Source: a virus. Taken from it: 22,880 nucleotides of DNA. The stretch lies in IMG/VR virus record IMGVR_UViG_3300027529_000024, positions 1-22,880 of that record. One strand, 5' to 3'. Under the pieces are notes generated by a model that was given only the letters and a program-made list of their open reading frames with translations, had not been told where the DNA came from and searched no databases. Both the position numbers and the translations under genes were made by a program. Shown here one piece after another: positions 8,196-14,818 of the stretch. How positions within the stretch are numbered: position 1 is the stretch's first letter; each line of letters opens with the position of its first letter.

Positions 8196-8198
8196 ATA
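8191..8198 (+). promoter_or_regulatory. T4-type late-promoter-like motif TATAAATA
   Basis: TATAAATA matches the T4 late -10 consensus. It overlaps the nrdB stop and lies 50 bases before the ATG at 8248. In an AT-rich window this octamer can occur by chance, so this is a weak call. If real, it would mark the following genes as late. Confidence 0.3.
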
Positions 8199-8225
8199 AT
8201 ATGTCACTTTTAATGAGTGACGTAT
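8199..8225 (+). terminator. Possible weak terminator after nrdB
   Basis: GTCACT (8203-8208) pairs with AGTGAC (8216-8221). The stem can be extended outward to about 10 bp with one G-U pair. The following sequence is T-rich but interrupted (ATATTTATATG). It is placed correctly just after nrdB, but strength is doubtful. Confidence 0.4.
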
Positions 8226-8247
8226 ATTTATATGATAGACTTACCAT

Positions 8248-8889
8248 ATGAACTATAGAGATCAACTGAAAAATGCTGTAAAAAAGATAGTAAGAGAGGT
8301 CATTGAGGAAAAGACGACTGAGGTTAATAAGACCTGGGCTGAAATGATGGAATCTTTATCTAAAGAAATCAAGAAGCCTATTACTCTTGACGATGCTGGA
8401 AACTACAACGTATGCGAATGTGAGCCTCATCATATTAACATTCGTCCTATAGTTCACGATATCTTCGATTTACAATACTTTAAAGACGGTGTAGAACGTC
8501 AAAAGATTTTGTATATTCCATTTGAGGATGTCAAGAAGTATGTCAAAGAATGGTTGAATTCAAAAGAACTAAACTATGTTGATAATGCTTATGAAAAGAA
8601 TGTAGAAAACAGCAAGGATAAAGAAGGTGGTAAGAAAGCAGATAAGGCATCAGAAGAACAAAACTTGGTTGATCCAGAAAAAGACAACAAGGTAGTAAAG
8701 TCTATCAAGGCGAAGGCCATGAATGAACCAAAAGATGATCCAACTGAACCTATGCGTCCTGTTGGAAAGACTGAAAAGCAGGTAGATCATAAGTCTAAGA
8801 ATCCATCTTATGAACCTCCAAAGCTACCAAAGAATCTACAAAAGTTGGTAGTCAAATACACCAAGGGCGGTAAGGCTCGTAAAAAGTAA
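8248..8889 (+). CDS. Hypothetical lysine-rich phage protein
   Basis: I do not recognise this protein. The 213 residues fall into three parts: an amphipathic helical start (about 1-45, YRDQLKNAVKKIVREVIEE), a middle that looks like a small folded domain (50-115, with the CECEPHH cluster at about 53-59 and ILYIPFEDVKKYVKEWL), and a hydrophilic, probably disordered tail (118-213) rich in Lys, Glu, Asp and Pro and ending KGGKARKK. No signal peptide or membrane segment is seen. It follows the nrdAB unit and precedes a coiled-coil membrane protein by 11 bases. No Shine-Dalgarno sequence precedes the ATG at 8248. A TATAAATA motif 50 bases upstream could make it a late gene, and the basic tail would fit nucleic-acid contact or a virion component. 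Both ideas are guesses. Confidence 0.65.
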   Translation: MNYRDQLKNAVKKIVREVIEEKTTEVNKTWAEMMESLSKEIKKPITLDDAGNYNVCECEPHHINIRPIVHDIFDLQYFKDGVERQKILYIPFEDVKKYVKEWLNSKELNYVDNAYEKNVENSKDKEGGKKADKASEEQNLVDPEKDNKVVKSIKAKAMNEPKDDPTEPMRPVGKTEKQVDHKSKNPSYEPPKLPKNLQKLVVKYTKGGKARKK

Positions 8890-8900
8890 AATACATTGTT

Positions 8901-9266
8901 ATGGCAGACGGAGAATTCAATCCAAATAGTTACGATGCGGTATTGTCGTCAATCAATACCCAATTACAGGCGATGAATTCAACGTTGACAACGATGCAGA
9001 ACACTGAGAAAGAAAACAACAGTGCGCTGCATAAAAAAATAAACGAAGTAGAAACAAAGATTGATAATAAAATTGACACCTTCAACGCAACGTTAACAAA
9101 GAACATTACAGAAGTTAATAATAAAGTGGTTGCATTGGAGTATTTTAGATATTATCTTGCGGGTATGGTAACTACCGCTTCTGCTCTTGGTGGCGCATTT
9201 TTTTCATATGTTTTTACAAAGTTCTTGGGTGGAGGCGGTGGTGGACCAACCCCTCCACATGCTTGA
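8901..9266 (+). CDS. Small coiled-coil membrane protein
   Basis: I cannot assign a family. Residues 15-80 have a heptad-like hydrophobic pattern (LSSINTQLQAM, KKINEVETKIDNKIDTF, LTKNITEVNNKVVALE), predicting a long coiled coil. One hydrophobic segment (about 84-106, YYLAGMVTTASALGGAFFSY) should span the membrane. A six-glycine run and a Pro-rich end (GPTPPHA) follow. The order coiled coil, then one membrane segment near the C-terminus resembles haemolysin XhlA-type small phage proteins that accompany holins, but the resemblance is in architecture only. It sits between a lysine-rich unknown and a secreted protein, so an envelope or lysis-related role is possible. There is no Shine-Dalgarno sequence at the ATG. 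Confidence 0.7.
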   Translation: MADGEFNPNSYDAVLSSINTQLQAMNSTLTTMQNTEKENNSALHKKINEVETKIDNKIDTFNATLTKNITEVNNKVVALEYFRYYLAGMVTTASALGGAFFSYVFTKFLGGGGGGPTPPHA

Positions 9267-9327
9267 ATAACATAAATCCGTCTTCGTCCAATCTTCGTTG
9301 GTCTAAATTATAACTAAAAGGACATAT

Positions 9328-9675
9328 ATGATTAAAATGGTAATGGGTGTTGCTCTTGCTTCGGTATTAGCATCACAGACGGTCAAGGCGGGAGATCGTG
9401 AATGGGCAACAGTTGGTAAGGTTTTGACAGGTGTAGCTGTTGTTCATGTTATTGATAAGATTGTAAATCCTGCTCCTCAAGTGGTTTACGTTCAACAGCC
9501 AGTAGTAGTTCAACAACCCGTGGTAGTCCAACAGCCAGTAGTGGTTCAACCAGCACCTGTTGTTTATGTGCAGCCTGCTCCAGTTGTTTATTATGCGTCA
9601 CCTAGTGTGGTAGTGTATCCAGGCTGTCCAACGCCGGTTTACAGATATCATCACCATCATCACTGGCACCGTTAA
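9328..9675 (+). CDS. Secreted Pro/Val/Gln repeat protein with His-rich end
   Basis: The N-terminus is a typical signal peptide: basic start, hydrophobic core, then ASQTVKA before GDREWATVGK, with likely cleavage after Ala21. The mature part begins GDREWATVGKVLTGVAVVHVIDK. It is followed by short repeats: three tandem 18-bp units encoding QPVVVQ-type hexads (9493-9546) and two 24-bp units encoding QPAPVVY-type octads (9547-9594). The end is YRYHHHHHWHR, which may bind metal. A good Shine-Dalgarno sequence (AAAGGA) lies 5 bases before the ATG. I recall proteins with a DREWATAGK-type start and PAPVVY repeats in Verrucomicrobiota and Planctomycetes, so this may be a gene taken from the host. Its role is unknown. 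It should act in the periplasm or at the cell surface. A strong terminator follows. Confidence 0.7.
   Translation: MIKMVMGVALASVLASQTVKAGDREWATVGKVLTGVAVVHVIDKIVNPAPQVVYVQQPVVVQQPVVVQQPVVVQPAPVVYVQPAPVVYYASPSVVVYPGCPTPVYRYHHHHHWHR
9493..9594 (+). repeat. In-frame tandem repeats (3 x 18 bp, 2 x 24 bp)
   Basis: Three 18-bp units (9493-9510, 9511-9528, 9529-9546) begin CAACAGCC or CAACAACC. Two diverged 24-bp units follow (9547-9570, 9571-9594). All keep the reading frame of the secreted protein. The first and third 18-bp units differ by one base, pointing to recent duplication. Confidence 0.8.
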
Positions 9676-9697
9676 TTTGATTAAAAATAACAAAAGG

Positions 9698-9725
9698 AAC
9701 CGCTGACAAAATCAGCGGTTTTTTT
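9698..9725 (+). terminator. Strong intrinsic terminator
   Basis: A 9-bp perfect stem (AACCGCTGA 9698-9706 with TCAGCGGTT 9712-9720) with a 5-base loop is followed directly by TTTTT. It ends the 8.2-9.7 kb unit. A promoter begins only ten bases later. Confidence 0.9.
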
Positions 9726-9734
9726 ATTTGGGTG

Positions 9735-9762
9735 TTGACATACAAAAACTGTGTGGTAGTAT
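9735..9762 (+). promoter_or_regulatory. Promoter of the AAA+/VWA pair (extended -10)
   Basis: -35 TTGACA (9735-9740), 16-base spacer, -10 TAGTAT (9757-9762) preceded by TGG, an extended -10. The expected transcription start is near 9769. It shares the GTGTGGTA stretch with the promoter at 16198-16225. Confidence 0.75.
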
Positions 9763-9806
9763 AGGTGGTGTTGAGATCACCTATGAAAAACAAAAAAGGC
9801 AATGAA

Positions 9807-10763
9807 ATGAATTTGACCGTGACGGCGAATTTTGATATTAAGAAGTTCCTTGATACGTGCAAGGATTTGCGTCCATCTTCTCTGATTATGGATGATGTCA
9901 AGTGGAAGTATATGGTTCGGTCCACAATTCGTGGCAAGAACATTCTTCTTCTTGGACCCACTGGTTGCGGCAAGACTCTTGCTGCTCAAACTGTTGCCAA
10001 GGTTGTTGGTAAGGAAAACAAGTTTTTCTACTTCAATCTTGGAGCTACTCAAGATGCCCGTGCATCTCTTATTGGAAATACGCACTTCGACAAGTCTAGT
10101 GGAACCTTCTTCAAGGAGTCCAGCTTTGTTAAGGCTATTCGCACTCCCAACGCCATCATTCTTCTTGATGAAATTTCTCGTTCTCATCACGATGGTGTTA
10201 ATATTCTTATGACCGTTCTTGATGACCTTCAACGTTATCTTCGCCTTGATGAGAAGGAAGATAGTGAAATTGTGAAGGTTGCGGATGGGGTCACATTTAT
10301 TGCTACTGCAAACGTTGGTAATGAATACACCGCTACCCGTGTTATGGACCGTGCTTTGCTTTCACGTTTCCCAGTCAAGATCGAAATGACTCCTCTGGAT
10401 CGTGCCAGTGAGTTTGAACTGTTGAAGTCTCGATTTGATATCACTGATGTAGATAAGCTTGATATGCTTAATGCCGTCTGTGACATTGCGGATCACACCC
10501 GCAAGCAAGTCAAGTTGGAAGATAGCAAGATTACCAACTTTCTTCCTACTCGTTCAACCGTCGAGATTGCTGAACTTATTGTTGACGGATTTAATTTGCT
10601 TGAAATTGCCGAGACTACCATTTATCCTAATTTCAGTGACGATGGTGGCGTTGACAGTGAACGGACCTATGTGAAACAGCTTGTTCAAAAGTATATCAAG
10701 ACTGAATCCAAGACCAATCTGTTCAACGATCCTATCAAGGAAAACAATCAGGTTCCGTTCTAA
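9807..10763 (+). CDS. MoxR/CobS-like AAA+ ATPase
   Basis: A hexameric AAA+ ATPase of the MoxR/CobS type, which usually remodels proteins or drives metal insertion together with a VWA-domain partner. Here the next gene encodes such a partner. Numbering from the Met at 9807: Walker A GPTGCGKT (50-57), Walker B IILLDE (117-122), sensor 1 Asn169 (FIATANVGN) and an arginine-finger-like Arg187 (LLSRFPV). The promoter at 9735-9762 places the RNA start near 9769, so a GTG start at 9765 would not be transcribed. ATG 9783 is possible, but ATG 9807 has AAGG seven bases upstream and is preferred. CobS-like genes are common in T4-like cyanophages, where a cobalamin role was assumed from homology. I would not assume cobalt chelation here. 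Confidence 0.82.
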   Translation: MNLTVTANFDIKKFLDTCKDLRPSSLIMDDVKWKYMVRSTIRGKNILLLGPTGCGKTLAAQTVAKVVGKENKFFYFNLGATQDARASLIGNTHFDKSSGTFFKESSFVKAIRTPNAIILLDEISRSHHDGVNILMTVLDDLQRYLRLDEKEDSEIVKVADGVTFIATANVGNEYTATRVMDRALLSRFPVKIEMTPLDRASEFELLKSRFDITDVDKLDMLNAVCDIADHTRKQVKLEDSKITNFLPTRSTVEIAELIVDGFNLLEIAETTIYPNFSDDGGVDSERTYVKQLVQKYIKTESKTNLFNDPIKENNQVPF

Positions 10764-10794
10764 TAGTATAAACAACAATTAACCGACTTAATTT

Positions 10795-12894
10795 ATGGGA
10801 AAGCAACACAGCGACTTCTGGATGAAGGATTATGACATGGATTGGGATTTTACAGACGAATCCGATGATCTTGATCTTTCTAGTGCCCAGACTGAAACGA
10901 CTGCTCACCTAATTAGGTTGTCGGCCGCACGTAGGGCTATTTCTAACTACGTGTCAATTCTCACCAGTAGAAACATCCCCGTCATGTTTAACGATCAAAA
11001 CGTTAGTATGACTGACGGTAAGACCGTGTATATTGGTGCTGATGTTAATGAAAAGAATAACTTTGATGTAGCTGTCGGATTGGCGCTGCATGAAGGCAGC
11101 CACATCTGTTATTCTGATTTTGATTTGTATAAGACTTTGTGGCAGAAGGTTCCTAGAGAAATCTATGACTGTGCCATTAACCTGAACATTTCCAAGGAGG
11201 AAGTGGCAAACGTCTGTAAGACTTTGTTCAATATTATCGAAGACCGATACATTGACTACACTGTATACAAGAATGCGCCTGGTTACCGAGGTTACTATGA
11301 GGCGCTTTACGACAAGTATTTCAACACCAGTATCATTGATGATGGACTCAAGAGCAACCTATACAGGTCGCTTAACACCGAGTCATACATATATCGTATC
11401 ATCAATATCACCAATGAGTATACTGATCTGGATGCTTTGCCTGGTCTGTATGAAATTGCCAAGACTATCAATTTGACAAACATCAGTCGATTGGACACTG
11501 GTATGTCTCGTCTTGAGTGTGCGTTTGAAGTTGCTACAATTATATTCAAGAACATCAACGAAGCTAAGATGGTTCCTCAACCCAAGATGGATGTCAATGC
11601 TTCTGGTGGCGACGGACAAAATGAGGATTCCAAGGGTCAAGAAACCAAGGTTGAATCTGGTGAAAAGTCTGACAAGGTTAATCCTAAAGATGAAGAAGAT
11701 GCTCTTGGTGGCGATACTACCTCTGTAGAGACAACGGATGCACCTACTGCCAATACTAATGTTGGCGATGATGATAGTGTGTCTCAAACCAAGAAGAGCA
11801 AGATTGCAAGGGCTTTTGAAAAGCAGAAGGAATTTGTTTCTGGTAATCTTAAGAAGAAGAAGGTTTCCAAGAAGGAGAATCAGGTTCTTAATATATTGGA
11901 ACGTAGTCAAATTGATCTGATCGACGTTGGTAACGAATATGTTATTAGTCAGAACAACGTTGGCGCTATTGAATGTATTTTGGTCAAGAACCTTACTAAG
12001 GAACTGGCTATGTCTGAAGAGTTTCCGCTTGGACCTGTTAGGTCTTGGTATGGATACAAGGATGTGTCTTCTATTCCTCAAGTTATTGAGCTACAGAAAA
12101 TCATTGATCGTGGTATTAGTCTTGGAACCAAGATTGGTAAGCGTCTTCAATTTCGTAACGAAGTAAATGTTGAAAAGTTTACTCGCAGGGAAACTGGACG
12201 GCTTGACAAGCGTATTATCCATGAGTTGGGTTTTGATGCAGAAAACATCTTTTACACTACTGCTACTTCTAAATACAAGAAGATGAACTTTCATATCAGT
12301 GTTGATGCTAGTGCTAGTATGAGAGGAAGCAAGTGGAATAAGACTATGCTTCTTTGCACTTCAATTGCTAAGGCTGCCAGTATGTTGGAAAACATTCGTG
12401 TCACCATTAGTTTTAGGTCTACTATGGATAAGATGCCGTATGTTGTGATGGCATATGATTCCAATAAGGATAAGATTGTCAAGATCAAGAATTTGTTTGC
12501 TTTTATTCATCCAGACGGGTTGACTCCCGAAGGATTGAGTTTTGAGGCAATCATGAAAGAAATGCCTGAAGGTGGGGCTGATATGGACAGCTACTTCATC
12601 AATATTTCTGATGGCGAACCATGTTTTTCTTTCAACGGCGAAAGCGTTCAGATACCCGTTGCATATAGTGGTGCTGATGCTGCTTCTCATACCAGAAAAC
12701 AAGTTAACAAGATTCGTAGCATGAACTATCGGGTTATTTCTTACTTCATTAGTGAAAATAACACTGTTCCGCCACAATCTGCTAATATGTTCAAAACCAT
12801 GTATGGCAAGGATGGTGTGTTTATTAATGTTGAAAATATCAATCAGATTGTGAACACGCTCAATAAAAAGATGTTGGAAAGTGTTGACGTATAA
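10795..12894 (+). CDS. Metallopeptidase-like plus VWA-domain protein, partner of the AAA+ ATPase
   Basis: A 699-residue protein with two functional sites. N-terminal: HEGSH (His99, Glu100, His103) is an HExxH zinc-protease signature within LALHEGSHICYSDF. Glu149 in NIIEDRYID is well placed as a third ligand. The middle (about 265-360) is acidic and low-complexity (Asp, Glu, Lys, Thr), probably a flexible linker. C-terminal: a VWA domain with an intact MIDAS: Asp504, Ser506, Ser508 (VDASAS), Thr577 (DGLTPEG) and Asp606 (ISDGEP). Metallopeptidase-like plus VWA proteins paired with MoxR ATPases are known in bacteria (DUF2201 type), and CobT is a related VWA partner of CobS. Here the gene lies 31 bases after the ATPase gene, so they probably form one complex. 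The substrate is unknown, and I infer protein remodelling or cleavage rather than cobalamin synthesis. There is no Shine-Dalgarno sequence. Confidence 0.8.
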   Translation: MGKQHSDFWMKDYDMDWDFTDESDDLDLSSAQTETTAHLIRLSAARRAISNYVSILTSRNIPVMFNDQNVSMTDGKTVYIGADVNEKNNFDVAVGLALHEGSHICYSDFDLYKTLWQKVPREIYDCAINLNISKEEVANVCKTLFNIIEDRYIDYTVYKNAPGYRGYYEALYDKYFNTSIIDDGLKSNLYRSLNTESYIYRIINITNEYTDLDALPGLYEIAKTINLTNISRLDTGMSRLECAFEVATIIFKNINEAKMVPQPKMDVNASGGDGQNEDSKGQETKVESGEKSDKVNPKDEEDALGGDTTSVETTDAPTANTNVGDDDSVSQTKKSKIARAFEKQKEFVSGNLKKKKVSKKENQVLNILERSQIDLIDVGNEYVISQNNVGAIECILVKNLTKELAMSEEFPLGPVRSWYGYKDVSSIPQVIELQKIIDRGISLGTKIGKRLQFRNEVNVEKFTRRETGRLDKRIIHELGFDAENIFYTTATSKYKKMNFHISVDASASMRGSKWNKTMLLCTSIAKAASMLENIRVTISFRSTMDKMPYVVMAYDSNKDKIVKIKNLFAFIHPDGLTPEGLSFEAIMKEMPEGGADMDSYFINISDGEPCFSFNGESVQIPVAYSGADAASHTRKQVNKIRSMNYRVISYFISENNTVPPQSANMFKTMYGKDGVFINVENINQIVNTLNKKMLESVDV

Positions 12895-12912
12895 CAACTC
12901 TTCTGATATAAT
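12884..12912 (+). promoter_or_regulatory. Strong promoter upstream of the 12970 gene
   Basis: -35 TTGACG (12884-12889), 17-base spacer, consensus -10 TATAAT (12907-12912) preceded by TGA (extended -10). The -35 lies inside the last codons of the upstream gene. The expected RNA start is near 12919, giving a leader of about 51 bases. Confidence 0.85.
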
Positions 12913-12969
12913 TTAAACACAGGTATATCATACCTAAACTATAAACATAAATACAAGAAAGGATAAAAA

Positions 12970-13341
12970 ATGAAAAAGACTGATCGTAAGAACAAGACAA
13001 ACCTCACCGTTAATTGGCCGAAGAATATCTTCACAATTGAGGAACTGAACCAGAAGAATCCCGAGTTTGTCAACATCACGTTGCGAGTTCGACTCAAGAA
13101 GGCGATCTCTGATAACATGGTTTCGGAGGTTGGATATCTTCACAATGGTAAGGGTCGTCCTCGTTTGGTGTTAGCATGTTCACCTATTACTCAAGAACAT
13201 ATTGCAGAAGCAAAGAGTAAGGGTGTTGTGCTGAAGGATGGATTGAGTGTCAATGTTTTGACTGTCAATGCTTCTAAGGAAGAGTCTGTTGTCACGATTG
13301 CTGAGTCAACCAATTCACAGAACGTCACTATGTCTGTGTAA
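12970..13341 (+). CDS. Hypothetical small basic protein, possible DNA-binding
   Basis: I do not recognise the family with confidence. The 123 residues begin with a basic segment (MKKTDRKNKTN), then NWPKNIFTIEELNQKNPEFVNITLRVRLKKAI, which looks like a helix-loop-helix fold, then a basic loop GYLHNGKGRPRLVLA whose GRPR resembles an AT-hook or winged-helix wing. The C-terminal third is Ser/Thr/Val-rich. The basic loop suggests nucleic-acid binding, but this is inference. It has its own strong promoter (12884-12912), a good Shine-Dalgarno sequence (GAAAGGA, six bases before the ATG) and its own terminator (13367-13404). It is thus a single-gene unit probably made early and at a high level, as expected for a host-takeover or regulatory protein. 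Confidence 0.7.
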   Translation: MKKTDRKNKTNLTVNWPKNIFTIEELNQKNPEFVNITLRVRLKKAISDNMVSEVGYLHNGKGRPRLVLACSPITQEHIAEAKSKGVVLKDGLSVNVLTVNASKEESVVTIAESTNSQNVTMSV

Positions 13342-13349
13342 TAGTTGAT

Positions 13350-13589
13350 TCAAATATTGTGAGACCAAAGCGGACTTAGCTTAAGCTGTCCGCTTTTTTC
13401 TTTTGAGTAGTAATAGATAGAAGCATCTTTCATGTGTTTTTTGATGTTTTTAACAACACCTTCACACATGTTCCAACTACCATAATAGATAGGTTCATCC
13501 AATTGACTGTCAAATATACTAAAAGATCTTTGACTCGTTTCGAATACAAAAAACGTTTCTTCTTTTGGATTGATCTTTTTAAACTTCAT
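13350..13589 (-). CDS. Antisense orphan small protein (hypothetical)
   Basis: A 79-residue reading frame opposite to its neighbours, filling the gap between two plus-strand genes. Its composition looks natural (FFVFETSQRSFSIFDSQLDE, EPIYYGSWNMCEGVVKNIKK, ASIYYYSKEK), with mixed aromatic and charged residues rather than the skewed look of a shadow frame. No domain is recognised, and there is no signal or membrane segment. Its last 14 or so codons (KSGQLKLSPL and beyond) are encoded by the terminator hairpin of the upstream plus-strand gene, and its first codons overlap the promoter of the downstream gene. No clear promoter or Shine-Dalgarno sequence of its own is seen. It is moderately likely to be a real gene. 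Confidence 0.5.
   Translation of the reverse strand: MKFKKINPKEETFFVFETSQRSFSIFDSQLDEPIYYGSWNMCEGVVKNIKKHMKDASIYYYSKEKSGQLKLSPLWSHNI
13367..13404 (+). terminator. Intrinsic terminator of the 12970 gene
   Basis: A 9-bp stem AAAGCGGAC (13367-13375) with GTCCGCTTT (13388-13396), with an inner palindrome AGCTTAAGCT in the loop, followed by a T-tract (TTTTTT C TTTT). It lies wholly within the antisense 79-residue reading frame. Confidence 0.88.
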
Positions 13590-13597
13590 GATATACT
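13570..13597 (+). promoter_or_regulatory. Promoter abutting the DUF4338 gene
   Basis: -35 TTGATC (13570-13575), 16-base spacer, -10 TATACT (13592-13597) preceded by TGA. The expected RNA start is about 13604, only five bases before the ATG at 13609. It is needed because a strong terminator lies at 13367-13404. TATAAATA at 13602-13609 overlaps the ATG and is probably coincidental. Confidence 0.55.
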
Positions 13598-13608
13598 AGT
13601 TTATAAAT

Positions 13609-14790
13609 ATGGACGTATTACAAGAATATTTTAGTGGAATCGAACAATTCGACTATGCAACAAACAAGAAGAAACTAATTGACAATCTCAATTATCTCAA
13701 GTCGATGTCTGTAGAAGAACAAACCTTCTACAAGAAGTGGGTCGAACTGCAAGAATTAAATCATTATTCTGAACGAGCAGCAATTGCCAGAAACAAGATT
13801 TGGACACCCACAGATCTAAATGATGAAGCAGCCACTATTAAGGAAATTGAAAGTATTAATCCAACAGTAGTTCATGTAGATAATACTGCACTGGATACTG
13901 AATGGGTAATGCTTAGAACGTTTGTTCATACAATGGCATATGATCAAACCCCAGGCAGATTCATCAAATTGTTGATTAGCGATGGCAACAAAGATAATCC
14001 TAGATATCTTGGTGTTATTAGTATGTCCAGTGATGTTATTACAATTACTGATCGTGATAACTATATTGGTTGGACTCCCGATGCAAAACTAAAATGTAAG
14101 AAGCTGAACAACAGTGCAATTGGTAGTTGTATTATGTCTACCCAACCATTTGGATACAACTTCTTGGGTGGAAAGTTGATTGCGGGGTTAGTAACTGGTG
14201 AAACTGTAAGAAATCTTTGGAAGCAGTTGTATGGGCAAACTCTGGCTGGTATTACCACAACCAGTCTATATGGCAGTTACAGTATGTATAATAGTCTTAA
14301 ATGGTGGCACAAGTGTGGAACTAGTAGTGGTAAAATGACTATCAAGCCAGACGATGACATTTACAAGGTATGGCATGACTGGATTAAAGAGAACAAGGCT
14401 GACAAATACAAACAGGCAATGACCCAAAAAGAAGGTGTTAGTGGACCTGTAACTGGTGCCAAGAATCGTGTGTTGAGCATGATTTTCTCTCAGTGTGAAA
14501 TTAAAGCAGCTGAATATGTCCATGGATATGAACGTGGAACATACTATGCTTGTCCCTATCGTAATAGTAGGGATTTCCTAAAAGGAGAAATTGAAGAAAG
14601 CAAGCTAGAGTTGAATCCAATTTACAATGAAAAATACATTATTGATTGGTGGAGACAAAAGGCGATTGCGAGATACAAGACTCTCAAAAGTGAGAATCGA
14701 TTGAAGGGAGACGTTCTGTATTACAATAAAATGATCGGAATGTCTTATGAAGACTCAAAAAAACTTTACTTTGGTGAAGTAGGAAGATGA
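13609..14790 (+). CDS. DUF4338 (DruA-type) domain protein
   Basis: A 393-residue protein whose centre (about residues 110-230) matches the DUF4338 pattern as I remember it: RFIKLLISDGNKDNPRYLGV, then ISMSSDVITITDRDNYIGW, a NNSAIGSCIMSTQPFGYNFLGG stretch (KLNNSAIGS, GYNFLGGKL), and TTTSLYGSYSMYNSLKWW. DUF4338 occurs in DruA of the Druantia anti-phage system and in standalone phage proteins. The biochemical activity is not established. The N-terminal 100 residues are helical and charged. The C-terminal part has YERGTYYACPYRNSRDFLKG and helical ends. No Shine-Dalgarno sequence precedes the ATG. The promoter at 13570-13597 would give a leader of about five bases, so translation may be leaderless. 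I am fairly sure of the family and unsure of the function. Confidence 0.72.
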   Translation: MDVLQEYFSGIEQFDYATNKKKLIDNLNYLKSMSVEEQTFYKKWVELQELNHYSERAAIARNKIWTPTDLNDEAATIKEIESINPTVVHVDNTALDTEWVMLRTFVHTMAYDQTPGRFIKLLISDGNKDNPRYLGVISMSSDVITITDRDNYIGWTPDAKLKCKKLNNSAIGSCIMSTQPFGYNFLGGKLIAGLVTGETVRNLWKQLYGQTLAGITTTSLYGSYSMYNSLKWWHKCGTSSGKMTIKPDDDIYKVWHDWIKENKADKYKQAMTQKEGVSGPVTGAKNRVLSMIFSQCEIKAAEYVHGYERGTYYACPYRNSRDFLKGEIEESKLELNPIYNEKYIIDWWRQKAIARYKTLKSENRLKGDVLYYNKMIGMSYEDSKKLYFGEVGR

Positions 14791-14818
14791 GATTTTTACT
14801 ATTTATTATGGTAAAGGC

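Noticed and set aside
9765-9806. A GTG start at 9765 for the AAA+ gene
   Set aside because: It lies before the expected RNA start (about 9769). The ATG at 9807 has a usable ribosome site and gives a normal N-terminus.
11383-12081. A 232-codon minus-strand frame inside the VWA gene
   Set aside because: It is a shadow of the acidic linker and flanking codons of the plus-strand gene, with no family features.
9807-12894. Cobaltochelatase CobS/CobT for cobalamin synthesis
   Set aside because: The HExxH motif in the partner and the absence of any other cobalamin gene argue for a general MoxR/VWA remodelling or protease pair instead.
13602-13609. TATAAATA just before the DUF4338 gene as a late promoter
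   Set aside because: It overlaps the ATG, so RNA starting from it would lack the start codon. The TTGATC/TATACT promoter explains expression better.
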